A stretch of DNA of 64,000 bases from Rhodococcus sp. OK302. Its GTDB lineage: Bacteria; Actinomycetota; Actinomycetes; Mycobacteriales; Mycobacteriaceae. The position numbers and the translations under genes were made by a program. Below, in pieces: positions 17,052 through 26,636 of this stretch (the stretch's first letter is position 1; the number at the start of each line of letters is the position of its first letter). The notes under the pieces are model-generated. The model worked only from the letters and a program-made list of their open reading frames with translations, was not told where the DNA came from and made no database searches. The stretch lies in NCBI RefSeq assembly GCF_002245895.1, contig NZ_NPJZ01000001.1, positions 2,268,501-2,332,500 on the forward strand. Direction: 5' to 3'.

Positions 17052-17653
17052 GAGCGAGCACCTCCCTTGCGCTTGTCGGATTCCTGTTTACGTGCAAGGT
17101 CGGTAGCCCAGTCGGGCACCGGTTCGTCCTCGAAGTCGCCGTCGTGAAGGTCGTCGTAGCACTCGATGTCCTCGAGGTTGACCAACTGTTCGAGGGGAAT
17201 GGGGTTGCCGTCCTTGTCGAATGCGTCGCCGCCGATGCTGGGGGCGCCCGTGACGGGGTCGTCGGAACGGTCGTGGTCGGGGGCGTCGGCGGGGAGTCGA
17301 CGCTTGATGACCTTGGTGTCCTCGGGATCGTCTTCGACGGCGTCGGCGGTGTTGATCTTGAAAGATCGGTACGCCAGTGCCAGAACGAAGGCGGCGATGC
17401 CCATCGTGATGACGATGGCCGTCAGGATCATGCCCTGAGCCAGGGGATCCGCGATTTTCTCGTGCACCGATTCACGGCCCACGATCGGCGGATTTCCGTC
17501 ACCACCGCCGACGGTGAGGATCAGGAGATTGATGCCGTTGCCGAACAGGAGCAGGCCCAACAACATTCGGGTGATGCTGCGTTCGATCAGTAGGTAGACG
17601 CCCGTCGAGATCAGCACACCGACCAAGACCAGCATTATGAAATTGGCACTCAC
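17048..17653 (-). CDS. mrpC: Mrp-type Na+/H+ antiporter subunit C, extended
   Basis: 201 residues. The first 115 form the three-helix NuoK-like MrpC domain (GVYLLIERSITRMLLGLLLF, GNGINLLILTVGG). A further 80 or so residues form an acidic, hydrophilic tail (ITLEQLVNLEDIECYDDL-like composition), so the protein is longer than typical MrpC of about 115 residues. The extension is probably cytoplasmic and disordered; its role is unknown. Coupled to mrpA and mrpD by 4-bp overlaps. Confidence 0.9.
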   Translation of the reverse strand: MSANFIMLVLVGVLISTGVYLLIERSITRMLLGLLLFGNGINLLILTVGGGDGNPPIVGRESVHEKIADPLAQGMILTAIVITMGIAAFVLALAYRSFKINTADAVEDDPEDTKVIKRRLPADAPDHDRSDDPVTGAPSIGGDAFDKDGNPIPLEQLVNLEDIECYDDLHDGDFEDEPVPDWATDLARKQESDKRKGGARS

Positions 17654-20484
17654 GATGCCTTCACCTCGATTTCTGCGTCGAGGCGGGCGCCGAGACTTCG
17701 GAGTACGTCCAGCACCAGGCCGACGACGATGAGGTAGACACCGAGGTCGAAGAACAGCGCGGTGACCAGTTTGACGTGGCCGATGAGTGGGAGGGTGAAC
17801 TCGAAGACCGCCGACGAGAGAGCCGGGGCGCCGAGGAACAGCGAGATGATGGCGGTACCGGCCGAGAGCGCGAGGCCCAATCCGAGGATCTTTCCGGCGT
17901 CGATGGGCACGGCTTCACCGAGTTCGTAGCGGCCACCGGCGAGGTAGCGCAGAACGAGCGCGAGACCGGCCGTCAGGCCGCCGGCAAAACCGCCGCCGGG
18001 TGCATTGTGGCCGGAGAAGAAGAAGTAGATCGACAGCACCATGATCGCGGGGAAGACCAAACGGGTGGTGACTTCCAGGACGAGGGAGCGGTAGCGCGGG
18101 TCGATGAGATCGCCGCCGCGCAGCCACGTCGTATCGGAGTTGGCGGCAGCTTTGTCGACGATCACCGACGGTGCGTCGGCGACGCGGGGCGCGATACCGA
18201 AGCGGCGGTTGCGGAACACGAGGCTGGCAACGCCGGTCGCGGCAACGAGCAGCACCGAAATCTCGCCGAGGGTGTCCCACGCACGGATGTCCACGAGGAG
18301 AACGTTGACGACGTTCTTGCCGTTACCGATGGTGTACGCGGCGTCGGGCAGGAGTTCGTAGATCGGACGGGTGTTGCGTGCGTTGACGGCGTACGCGGCA
18401 ATCGTGGTGACGGTGGCGCCGACGGCGACGGCCAGGATCGCGCGCGGCAGTTTGAACCCGATGGCCTTGCTCTCGTCGACTTCGGCCGGGAACTTTCGAA
18501 GTACCAGCACGAAGATCACGAGAGTCAGAGTCTCGACCAGGAATTGGGTGAGCGCCAGGTCCGGGGCACCGTGCAAGGCGAACAGGACACCGCAGCCGTA
18601 ACCCGTGAGGCCGACGAGAATGACGGCGGCCAGACGGTTGCGCATGACGATGGCAGCAAGTGCCGCGGCGATCATCATCAGCGCGATCGTGAACTGGATG
18701 GGGGAATCCCACAACCGCATATCCACACCCGTGCGAGTGTCGATGATCAACAGGACCAGCGGAACGATGACAAGCGTCGCGAGGATGGTCGACTGCGTCC
18801 GGGGGAGCGAACCACGCTGCGTGGCGCCGGTCAGACGCATGGAGATGGTGTCCATGCCGCGCAGGGTGGCGTCGTAGATACGGTCGGCGTTGCCGAGTGG
18901 GGGATGCTCGAAGTGCAGGCGGCTGATCTGGCGTTGCGCGATGTAGAGCGCAAAACCGCCGGCGATGACGATGCAGGTTAGTAGCAGCGGAGTGTTGAAT
19001 CCGTGCCACAGAGCCAGGTGGTAATCGGCGTGCGGGCCGGCTGCGAGGGTTTGTGTGTAGGGCGTCAGCAGCTTCTCGAACTGCGGCGACAGGATTCCGG
19101 CGGCCAAACCGAGGACTGCGAGCAAGCCCGGCGCGAACAGGAACAGCCAGCTCGGGGCATGCATCTTGCTGACGGCGGGGCTGGGATTCTTGAGTGTCTT
19201 GCGTCCGAAAGCGCCCCAGATGAAGCGGATGCTGTAGCCGACGGTGAGGATCGAGCCCATCACGATGACGGTGATGACGGCGATCGACGACCAGTGTCCG
19301 AGCACGTCGGTTTCGAGTACCGACTCGAGTGCGGCTTCCTTACCGACAAATCCGAGGAGTGGCGGTAGTCCGGCCATACTTGCGGCGGCCAGTCCGGCGA
19401 TAATCGCCAGAGCCGGGGCCGTCTTGCCCAGATGGGCGAGTTTGCGCAGGTCGCGGGTGCCGGTGGTGTGGTCGATGATGCCGACGACCATGAAGAGTGC
19501 CGCCTTGAACATGGCATGCGCAACGACCATCGTCATACCGGCGAGGGCTGCGTCGCGCGTACCGATTCCGACCAGCACCATCATGAATCCGAGTTGGCTG
19601 ACGGTTCCGAAGGCGAGTACGAGTTTGAGGTCGTAGGCCCGCATGGCTCGCCAACCGGCGAGGATCATCGACAGCAACCCGAGGCTGATGATGGTGACCC
19701 GCCACGGTGGTGAATCGGCATAGCCCGGAGCGAGGCGCGCGACCAGGTAGATACCGGCTTTGACCATGGCCGCAGCGTGGAGGTAACCGCTGACGGGGGT
19801 GGGCGCAGCCATAGCTCCGGGGAGCCAGAAGTGCAGGGGCACGATCGCGGATTTGGACAATGCACCGATCAGGATCAGCACGATCGCGACGGACGTCAGC
19901 CAACCGGTGGGCGGCGACGCGACGAGGTCGGAGAGGTTGTAGCTGCCGCCGGCCTGGCCGAGAATGATCATGCCGACCAACATGGCGAGACCACCCGCAG
20001 TGGTCACCAGCAAAGCCTGGGTGGCGGCGCGGCGACTGGTGGCACGCTCGGCGTAATGGCCGACCAACAGGAACGACAGCACTGTGGTCAGTTCCCAGAA
20101 CATGTACAGCAGCAACATGTTGTCACTGGTCACGAGGCCGAACATCGCGCCGGCGAAGGCAACCATCTCGGCCGCGAAAATCCCCAGACGGGGTTCGTCG
20201 TCGTTGAAATATCGTGCGCAGTAAACCAGGATCAGGGTGCCGACGCCCAAGACCAGGACAGCCATGATCGCGGAGAGCGCGTCGAATCTGAAGTCGATGT
20301 CCATCGACAGGCCCGGAGCCCAGGTGATGTGCAGCGTTTGGACGCTGCCCCATTTGTCGATGACCCAGCCGAGGCTGGCCAGCGGTACCAGTGCGAGTGG
20401 AAAGAAACCGTTTCGCCCGAACCTGCGCACCACAAGCGGAGCCAAGAGGGCGGCAACGGCATGGGCAAGCAGAATAGCGAGCAA
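17650..20484 (-). CDS. mrpA: Mrp-type Na+/H+ antiporter subunit A fused to B
   Basis: 944 residues from a TTG at 20484 with GGAG 7-10 bases upstream. The N-terminal 500 residues are NuoL-like (MLLLYMFWELTTVLSFLLVG; SKSAIVPLHFWLPGAMAAPTP). Later come an MnhB/DUF4040-like region (HGAPDLALTQFLVETLTLVI) and, at about residues 800-935, the MrpB domain (YFFFSGHNAPGGGFAGGL). No separate mrpB exists in the operon, consistent with this fusion. First gene of the A-C-D-E-F-G operon for Na+/H+ exchange, pH and salt tolerance. Confidence 0.95.
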   Translation of the reverse strand: MLAILLAHAVAALLAPLVVRRFGRNGFFPLALVPLASLGWVIDKWGSVQTLHITWAPGLSMDIDFRFDALSAIMAVLVLGVGTLILVYCARYFNDDEPRLGIFAAEMVAFAGAMFGLVTSDNMLLLYMFWELTTVLSFLLVGHYAERATSRRAATQALLVTTAGGLAMLVGMIILGQAGGSYNLSDLVASPPTGWLTSVAIVLILIGALSKSAIVPLHFWLPGAMAAPTPVSGYLHAAAMVKAGIYLVARLAPGYADSPPWRVTIISLGLLSMILAGWRAMRAYDLKLVLAFGTVSQLGFMMVLVGIGTRDAALAGMTMVVAHAMFKAALFMVVGIIDHTTGTRDLRKLAHLGKTAPALAIIAGLAAASMAGLPPLLGFVGKEAALESVLETDVLGHWSSIAVITVIVMGSILTVGYSIRFIWGAFGRKTLKNPSPAVSKMHAPSWLFLFAPGLLAVLGLAAGILSPQFEKLLTPYTQTLAAGPHADYHLALWHGFNTPLLLTCIVIAGGFALYIAQRQISRLHFEHPPLGNADRIYDATLRGMDTISMRLTGATQRGSLPRTQSTILATLVIVPLVLLIIDTRTGVDMRLWDSPIQFTIALMMIAAALAAIVMRNRLAAVILVGLTGYGCGVLFALHGAPDLALTQFLVETLTLVIFVLVLRKFPAEVDESKAIGFKLPRAILAVAVGATVTTIAAYAVNARNTRPIYELLPDAAYTIGNGKNVVNVLLVDIRAWDTLGEISVLLVAATGVASLVFRNRRFGIAPRVADAPSVIVDKAAANSDTTWLRGGDLIDPRYRSLVLEVTTRLVFPAIMVLSIYFFFSGHNAPGGGFAGGLTAGLALVLRYLAGGRYELGEAVPIDAGKILGLGLALSAGTAIISLFLGAPALSSAVFEFTLPLIGHVKLVTALFFDLGVYLIVVGLVLDVLRSLGARLDAEIEVKAS

Positions 20485-20664
20485 AAGGCACTCCGTCGTG
20501 TTGTCATTGGTGCGGCGGGGTGTCCGAACTAATCGAACCTATCGAGTATTTCGAGACGAAATTACTTCGTCCACGTGCACATATTACCGGGCGGAGCGGT
20601 TTCGTTGCGCAGCGAGTCGGTTCGAGCTACAACCACAGCGGCTGCTACACGTAAGTTGGGCGAG

Positions 20665-21078
20665 GTGAAAACGCAGATCATTCGGACCGCTGCACTCGCC
20701 CATATTCGGGACCGTCGACTGATCCAGACCCGGTCGGTCGGAAAGACTGCGTTCTACATGGCCGGCGGAAAAATCGATCCCGGTGAGACGCCGGAACAGG
20801 CCCTGCATCGTGAGATCCGCGAAGAACTGGATGTGGGACTGGTGCCAGGCACTGTTGCGTTCCTGGACGTCTTCGAAGCCCATGCGTTCGGGCATTCGAT
20901 TGATACCGGACTGCATATGAGTTGCTACCGTGCCGAGATGGATGGTGAGCCGAGGCCCACGAGCGAGATCGCAGAATTCCGGTACTTCACTTTGGCCGAA
21001 TACGAGGCCATGGACGACGTAGCGCCCGGTTCTCTCAAAGTGTTCCAGCGACTGGTGTCGATGGATCTGATCGACTGA
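20665..21078 (+). CDS. Nudix hydrolase
   Basis: 137 residues from the GTG at 20665 (GGCGAGG upstream). The complete Nudix box is present: GGKIDPGETPEQALHREIREELDV, matching Gx5Ex7REUxEExGU. It should hydrolyse a nucleoside diphosphate linked to another moiety; the substrate cannot be read from sequence. The 3' end overlaps the convergent membrane protein gene by 44 bp. Confidence 0.88.
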   Translation: MKTQIIRTAALAHIRDRRLIQTRSVGKTAFYMAGGKIDPGETPEQALHREIREELDVGLVPGTVAFLDVFEAHAFGHSIDTGLHMSCYRAEMDGEPRPTSEIAEFRYFTLAEYEAMDDVAPGSLKVFQRLVSMDLID

Positions 21079-22363
21079 TCTTGCGGATGCGGTAGCTCGT
21101 GTACGCGCACACAGTCACGATCACCAGGGCGGCACATCCGAGAACGACAAGATCTCCCGAAGGCTCGAACCGGGAGACGACGGTGCCGCCCTCGATCGGT
21201 GTGAAGTCGGTCGAACCGTACGAGAATCGTGGATACACCAGTAGCGCGTAGGCAGTCGGACCGAAAATGACGCCCAGCCCCACCAGAAGGCGCGAGCCTC
21301 CGGTCCGGTGCGGTTCCGACTTCAGCGCACTCACTATCGAGTAGGCCACGGCCGCACCCGCGATGTCGACGATGAACTCACTCAACGCGGTGGTTCTTGC
21401 CGCGTAGTTGACGAAACCGGCCAGCGTCAGCGTGAACAGCAGTCCGTAGCTGACGATCATCGACGGGCGGAACGCAGCGATTGCGGCAGCCACCACGATG
21501 AGCGCGCTGAGTGTCGCCACCCGGGCGGCGGTGAGTTCCTGGGCCAATGTCACCGATTCCGGTGGACGATTCGCGACCACCACCGCAAGGGCTGCTGCCG
21601 AGGCAGTCGCGACGAGTAAGATGTGATTCCCGCTTCCCAACACCACAGCCGCAGTCACCGTGACGGCCAGCGCTCCCGCGAGAACCGGCAGTGCAGCCCA
21701 CACCGTGGTGACGTTGAACGACCAGTTCACAATGAGTCCGGTGAGCGTCAGTACTCCCGCGATGGCTACCGGCCGCAGTGCCATCTGTTCTCGCCGCTGC
21801 TCCGGGTCTGCATCCGGGTCGTGGCGGCTGTCCGAGTTGTGGTTCCAGAAGGCCAGAATCGACAGTGCAATCAGGACCAGGGCCGTCAGCGTGGCCACCA
21901 TGATCGGTGGTTGAAACTGTGAAACATCTTGCGCCAGGTAGTCGGCATACCGCCGGGGAACAGCGTTGGGGTCCAGGATTGCCGTCGAAACATAGACGGC
22001 AACAACAACTCCTGCGACACTGCTGGCCAGTAGAGGTCTCGGTAGCGTCGAGGTAATTGCGCCCAGCGTGATGCCAGCCGCGACGGGAGCAAACGCTTCG
22101 AATGATTGGTTGTGTAACCCGGGCAGTTCGAGGAGCATCCCGCCGAGAGCCACCAATGCAGCAGTCCGGGTCCGTGAGCGAACCAGCGCCGACGCTGCAC
22201 CGACCGCGACTACTGCCAGAACTCCCGTGGCAATCGTGCCGATCGACCAGAATCTGTCCCCGGACGACATCGACGTGCGCGAACTGCTCACAAACGGTGC
22301 GAGTACGACGACGGTGACAATAAACGCCGTGACACCGCTGAGCGCGATGCGAAGCGTCCTCAT
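21035..22363 (-). CDS. Polytopic membrane protein of unknown function (first of a pair)
   Basis: About 442 residues with 11-12 predicted membrane helices and little charge outside short loops. I do not recognise the family. The start is uncertain: ATG at 22363 or GTG at 22375, the only GGAG being poorly spaced for either. Near the C-terminus a soluble loop (YGSTDFTPIEGGTVVSRF) precedes the last helix and a basic tail (RIRKISRSD). The next gene upstream on the same strand has the same size and layout, with a similar Ser/Gly-rich loop before its last helix, suggesting old paralogues in one operon. A transport or envelope role is possible. Confidence 0.7.
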   Translation of the reverse strand: MRTLRIALSGVTAFIVTVVVLAPFVSSSRTSMSSGDRFWSIGTIATGVLAVVAVGAASALVRSRTRTAALVALGGMLLELPGLHNQSFEAFAPVAAGITLGAITSTLPRPLLASSVAGVVVAVYVSTAILDPNAVPRRYADYLAQDVSQFQPPIMVATLTALVLIALSILAFWNHNSDSRHDPDADPEQRREQMALRPVAIAGVLTLTGLIVNWSFNVTTVWAALPVLAGALAVTVTAAVVLGSGNHILLVATASAAALAVVVANRPPESVTLAQELTAARVATLSALIVVAAAIAAFRPSMIVSYGLLFTLTLAGFVNYAARTTALSEFIVDIAGAAVAYSIVSALKSEPHRTGGSRLLVGLGVIFGPTAYALLVYPRFSYGSTDFTPIEGGTVVSRFEPSGDLVVLGCAALVIVTVCAYTSYRIRKISRSDPSTPVAGTL

Positions 22364-22403
22364 GTCGGCGTGCACTGCTCCACGGTAGTCAATCGGGCAC
22401 CGG

Positions 22404-23789
22404 TTACGCCGGATTTGAAGGTCTCAGTCGGGTGACGGGAATTGCGCACACCGTGACAATTGCAGTGAAAAGGAGTGCTGTGGCGATTGTCTGGGCGGTC
22501 AAGTAGTCGACGGGGATTGAGGTGAACGGTTCTGGGGTCATGCCCGTATCGCCCCCTACATAGATCGCCTCTGTATCGGATCGTAGGTAGCTCCCGCTGT
22601 AGATCGTGACCGAGGAAAGTTGGGAGGTGAGGATCGCGATCGAGGAGAAGGTCATCGCGGCAAAGGGAATCGTCAGGCCCAAGGTCGCGTCGACGAGGCT
22701 GCCGGGTGCGAGGGCGCCCAGCAACAAGGCTCCGCCAAATCCGAGGGCGGCGATTCTCACGGCTATTCCGATCGTGCCGTGTGCTGCGTCGAAGGGCAGG
22801 AGCTCTGACAGCGGTACTGCTGCAAGGATGACGAGAGAGACTAGGCGCGGAATGTGGGTGCTCAACCGCAGCCCCACGGCGACGGCCACACCGGCAACAA
22901 GCACGATCGACCACGGGGATTCCAACTGCACCGAATCGTCGGACCGGTAGGTGAATGTCACCAAGGTCGGAGCCGATGCGGCCGCGACTGCCGTTGCAGC
23001 CCAGAGGAATGTGCCGCCGGCACCAGACTGGTTTCCGAGTCTATTGGCCGCCACCGACGTGAGCCACAACGCTGCTGCGGGGCACAGGACCATGACGACC
23101 CATGCGGTGCCTTCGCTTGCGTATTGCTGGCGGTCGATGACGGATCCGAGTACGCGGTGTCCGATAGCCAGAGCAGTGATGACAACAAGTGCGATTCGGA
23201 TCTCGCCGACGTCGGGACGCCTGATCCGGAACTCGGCTTGCGCCGTTGCGGCACAAGCGATTGCGGCAATGAGTGTTGCCCCGAGAAGCAGCCAGGCAGG
23301 CTCGCCGACGGCGGAGGTGCTCATCCGTCCGGTCGTGGAGGCAAAGGCTCTCGCGGACAGAAAGCCGGCGATCACACCCAGCAACAGGGCATTCTTCGAC
23401 GCGATTCGGTCCCAGCTCGCAGCGGTGGCGCAACCTAGAATGACGCCTGCCGCAATGCTTTTGATCATGAGGAAGGCGATCAGCAGATCGAGTGACGCGA
23501 CTTCGGGGACGGCCAACCGTATTAAGGCCATGATGCCGGTGGCGACTGCGACGGCGATCCACGCTGCTCCGCGAGACCCGCGTCGCTGAGCCAGTGCGCA
23601 AGCCAGGACTGCAACGACGGCGCCCAACGCGACGGAGGTCGGTCCGCTGCTGACCCACCGGTCGATTTCGGACTGAGAGGCTTCGATTGCCCACTCTTGT
23701 AGCGGCGGATTGGTCAGGGCTAGCGCGGCAAGGGTCCCGGACGCTAGTGCAGCAAGGGTGGTGAGTATCGCTCGTAGGTCGACTGGCAT
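22404..23789 (-). CDS. Polytopic membrane protein of unknown function (second of a pair)
   Basis: 461 residues, about 12 hydrophobic helices, Ala-rich. The loop before the last helix reads YSGSYLRSDTEAIYVGGDTG, resembling the corresponding loop of the downstream gene. No known motif is visible. It lies 40 bp upstream of its partner on the same strand, so the two are probably co-transcribed and may form one complex. A TetR regulator ends 26 bp before its start on the same strand, so all three could share a transcript. Confidence 0.7.
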   Translation of the reverse strand: MPVDLRAILTTLAALASGTLAALALTNPPLQEWAIEASQSEIDRWVSSGPTSVALGAVVAVLACALAQRRGSRGAAWIAVAVATGIMALIRLAVPEVASLDLLIAFLMIKSIAAGVILGCATAASWDRIASKNALLLGVIAGFLSARAFASTTGRMSTSAVGEPAWLLLGATLIAAIACAATAQAEFRIRRPDVGEIRIALVVITALAIGHRVLGSVIDRQQYASEGTAWVVMVLCPAAALWLTSVAANRLGNQSGAGGTFLWAATAVAAASAPTLVTFTYRSDDSVQLESPWSIVLVAGVAVAVGLRLSTHIPRLVSLVILAAVPLSELLPFDAAHGTIGIAVRIAALGFGGALLLGALAPGSLVDATLGLTIPFAAMTFSSIAILTSQLSSVTIYSGSYLRSDTEAIYVGGDTGMTPEPFTSIPVDYLTAQTIATALLFTAIVTVCAIPVTRLRPSNPA

Positions 23790-23815
23790 CGGACCAACCT
23801 ATCTCGGGTTCTGGC

Positions 23816-24430
23816 TCAGGCTGGGGGTGTCAGTGCAGGGAACCAGATGTCGGTCAGGACGTCGGCGGCCGCGTCGGCGCCGGCCGTGATTGCGCCCTGC
23901 TCGGCCCAGCGGATGAAGAAGCGCTCGATCTGGGTGAGTAGCAGTTCAACTCGAAGTTTTGCTTCGTCGCGTCGTTCTTCCGGCCAGCGAGCGAGGTACG
24001 ACGTCATCGCATTGGGCAGGGCGGAGATGCCGGCGCGGGCGAGGGCGCGGAATTCGGGTTCGAGAACCATGGCCTCGTCCCAGGCGCGCATCAGGTGGTG
24101 GTGATCGCGGCACCAGTCGAGCGCTCGGTTGATCCATCCGGCAAATTCGTCGCGTGAACCGGATTCGAGAACGCGGTCCAGGTCGGTGAAAATCGCGAGC
24201 GTGCTGGACATGACGGTATTCGATCCGAGGGCTTTGAGGATGTCGAGTTTGCCGGGGAAGTGCAGGTAGAAGGTGGCTCGGCTGCATCCGACACGGCCGA
24301 CGATGTCCTCCACTGTGACGGCCGCGTAGCCGCGTTCGGTGAAGAGTGCGTCGGCAGCTTCTACGAGGTCTGCGCGTGTTTGCTGCTTCTGCTTTTCGCG
24401 CAGAGTCGGCTTGGCCGCAGTGTTGGTCAT
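23816..24430 (-). CDS. TetR-family transcriptional regulator
   Basis: 204 residues. The N-terminal HTH is typical (TVEDIVGRVGCSRATFYLHF, residues about 40-59), with a helical ligand domain after it. It is divergently transcribed from the CYP125-type P450, and a dyad in the shared promoter region fits autoregulation and control of the P450. Ligand unknown; a steroid or CoA ester is a guess from the neighbour. Confidence 0.87.
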   Translation of the reverse strand: MTNTAAKPTLREKQKQQTRADLVEAADALFTERGYAAVTVEDIVGRVGCSRATFYLHFPGKLDILKALGSNTVMSSTLAIFTDLDRVLESGSRDEFAGWINRALDWCRDHHHLMRAWDEAMVLEPEFRALARAGISALPNAMTSYLARWPEERRDEAKLRVELLLTQIERFFIRWAEQGAITAGADAAADVLTDIWFPALTPPA

Positions 24431-24489
24431 TAACGGAATCTTACGGCGATGAGGTGCCGGTTGGGGTAGTTGGGCGAGACTTACCGTCT

Positions 24490-24514
24490 TTTACTTGACA
24501 GGGCGTCAGTGAAA
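24490..24514. promoter_or_regulatory. Candidate TetR operator between tetR and cyp125
   Basis: Arms TTTACTTGAC (24490-24499) and GTCAGTGAAA (24505-24514) are complementary at 8 of 10 positions around a 5-base spacer. It lies in the 129-bp divergent promoter region. Binding by the adjacent TetR protein is inferred. Confidence 0.5.
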
Positions 24515-24559
24515 GCTACTCTGTGGTGCAGGGCACAAACCGACCGATCAGAGGACGCC

Positions 24560-25840
24560 ATGACCATCTCGGACACAACTCGCACACCCAATCTGCCGGT
24601 CGGATTCGACGTCACCGATCCCGACATCCTGGCCGACCGCGTTCCGTTCGAAGAATTTGCGGAACTGCGTCGTAGCGCACCCATCTGGTGGTGTGAGCAG
24701 CCGCCCACCGTCGGCGGATTCCAGGACGAGGGCTACTGGGTTGTGTCGCGTCACGCCGATGTCAAAGAGGTCAGCCAGCGCAGTGACGTCTTCTCGAGCT
24801 GGGAGAACACTGCAATTCCGCGCTTCACCGATGACATGCCGCGTGAAGCTGTCGAGATGCAGCGCGCCAGCCTGATCAACAAGGATGCACCCGAGCACAC
24901 CCAACAGCGCAAGCTGATCTCCAAGCTGTTCACGCCGCGCTCGATCAACGGCATGCGCGACGAATTGGACCGTCGGGCACGCAACATCGTCGAAACCGCC
25001 ATCGCTGAAGGCCCCGGCGATTTTGTGAAGCAGGTGGCCAGTGAGCTGCCGCTGCAGGCGATTGCCGACTTGCTCGGCGTCCCGCAGGAGGATCGCGAGA
25101 AGCTCTTCAAGTGGTCCAACGAGATGATGGGCTACGACGACCCGGAGTATGTGGGTGATCCGGCCGCCTCGTCCATCGAGGTGCTCGGATACGCGTACCA
25201 AATGGCAGATGCGCGTCGTAACTGCCCGGCCGACGACATCGTCACCACTCTCGTTCAGGCTGACATCGACGGCGACGCTCTTCTCCCCGAAGACTTCGGA
25301 TTCTTCGTACTGACCCTCGCCGTTGCCGGCAACGAGACGACGCGTAATGCCATCACACACGGCATGATCGCTTTCCTCGAAAACCCCGAGCAGTGGGAGC
25401 TGTACAAGAAGGAGCGTCCCAAGACGACGGCCGACGAGATCGTCCGTTGGGCAACTCCGGTCACCGCGTTCCAGCGCACCGCCCTCGAAGACACCGAACT
25501 GGCCGGCGTCTCGATCAAGAAGGGCCAGCGCGTTGTCATGCTTTACAGCTCGGCCAACTTCGACGAAGAGGTCTTCGAGAACCCGATGACCTTCGACATC
25601 ACTCGTAACCCCAATCCGCACTTGGGTTTCGGTGGCACGGGCGCACACTTCTGCATCGGCGCCAACCTTGCGCGCATGGAAATCGACCTCATGTTCAACG
25701 CGATTGCCGACAACATGCCGGACATCACCAAGCTCGGTGACCCGCGCCGCCTGCGTTCCGGCTGGATCAACGGCATCAAGGAATTTCAGGTGGATTACAA
25801 GGGTGGTTCAGAGGGGACAGGTTGCCCGGTAGCTCACTAG
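24560..25840 (+). CDS. cyp125: Cytochrome P450, CYP125 family (steroid C26/C27 hydroxylase type)
   Basis: 426 residues from the ATG at 24560 (GAGGA upstream). The P450 signatures are intact: I-helix AGNETTR, ExxR in DEIVRWATPVTAFQRTA, and the heme loop GFGGTGAHFCIGANLAR with the thiolate Cys near residue 364. Whole-length resemblance to mycobacterial CYP125 is strong from memory (PIWWCEQ, ELPLQAIADLLGVPQEDREK, RLRSGWINGIKEFQVDY, and a C-terminus ending CPVAH). CYP125 oxidises the cholesterol side chain. Here it stands outside any visible sterol cluster, beside its own TetR regulator. Confidence 0.88.
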   Translation: MTISDTTRTPNLPVGFDVTDPDILADRVPFEEFAELRRSAPIWWCEQPPTVGGFQDEGYWVVSRHADVKEVSQRSDVFSSWENTAIPRFTDDMPREAVEMQRASLINKDAPEHTQQRKLISKLFTPRSINGMRDELDRRARNIVETAIAEGPGDFVKQVASELPLQAIADLLGVPQEDREKLFKWSNEMMGYDDPEYVGDPAASSIEVLGYAYQMADARRNCPADDIVTTLVQADIDGDALLPEDFGFFVLTLAVAGNETTRNAITHGMIAFLENPEQWELYKKERPKTTADEIVRWATPVTAFQRTALEDTELAGVSIKKGQRVVMLYSSANFDEEVFENPMTFDITRNPNPHLGFGGTGAHFCIGANLARMEIDLMFNAIADNMPDITKLGDPRRLRSGWINGIKEFQVDYKGGSEGTGCPVAH

Positions 25841-25883
25841 GGTGGGTTGAGAGGTATTTCCTACGAACTCGAGGAGCCACCGC

Positions 25884-26636
25884 ATGACGTCGATCAATGA
25901 GAAAGCAATTGCTCTGCTGGCATTGCATCAGCCTGGCAATCCAGTAATCCTCCCCACGGTGTGGGACGCGTGGTCGGCGAATCTTGCGGTGGCTGGCGGG
26001 TTTGCCGCCCTGACCGTCGGCAGCCACCCGGTTTCCGATTCCATTGGTAAGCCCGACAACGAGGGCATCACGTTCGGCGAGTTGGTGCGTCGAATCAAGC
26101 AGATCACCGGCGCCGTCGACGCTCCCGTCTCCGTGGACATCGAGAGTGGCTACGGGCTCGAGCCCGCTGTTCTGATCGAAGGCTTGCTCGACGCCGGTGC
26201 TGTCGGCCTCAATATCGAGGACACCGTGCACAGTGAGGGCGGACGGCTGCGTGAGGCGCAGGAGCATGCCGATTTTGTGGGTGGGCTTCGCCAGGCCGCC
26301 GACGCAGCGGGCGTCCACGTCGTGGTCAATGCGCGTACCGATCTGTTTGTGAAGCAAGTGGGCGACGAGTCCGATCGGGTGGACCGCGCAATTGCACGCC
26401 TCAAGCTGGCTGCCGATGCGGGCGCTGATGTTCTGTATCCCGTCGGACGGCACGACGACGCTACTCAAATTCGTCTGACGTCGGAACTTCCGTTGCCGGT
26501 CAACGCAATCGGTATCCCGGATCAGGATGACCCGGCCAGTTTCGGGCCGCTCGGAGTAGCACGTGTGAGTTTCGGCCCGTTCTTCCAGATGGCGCTGTCG
26601 AATCGCGCCACCGAGATTCTGGGACGCTGGGCTTGA
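25884..26636 (+). CDS. Isocitrate lyase/PEP mutase superfamily protein
   Basis: 250 residues forming an ICL/PEPM barrel. Motifs: LPTVWDAWSANLAVAGGFAA, the metal-site region VSVDIESGYG, and GLNIEDTVHSEGGRL. This subgroup (oxaloacetate decarboxylase/PEP mutase-like) cleaves or forms C-C or P-C bonds in small oxo-acids; the exact reaction is not determinable. It overlaps the next gene by 4 bp (TTGA), so the two are co-translated. Confidence 0.82.
   Translation: MTSINEKAIALLALHQPGNPVILPTVWDAWSANLAVAGGFAALTVGSHPVSDSIGKPDNEGITFGELVRRIKQITGAVDAPVSVDIESGYGLEPAVLIEGLLDAGAVGLNIEDTVHSEGGRLREAQEHADFVGGLRQAADAAGVHVVVNARTDLFVKQVGDESDRVDRAIARLKLAADAGADVLYPVGRHDDATQIRLTSELPLPVNAIGIPDQDDPASFGPLGVARVSFGPFFQMALSNRATEILGRWA

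Noticed and set aside
17776..18981. 401-codon frame antisense to mrpA
   Set aside because: Shadow frame with Gly/Asp/Glu bias inside a well-supported membrane protein gene.
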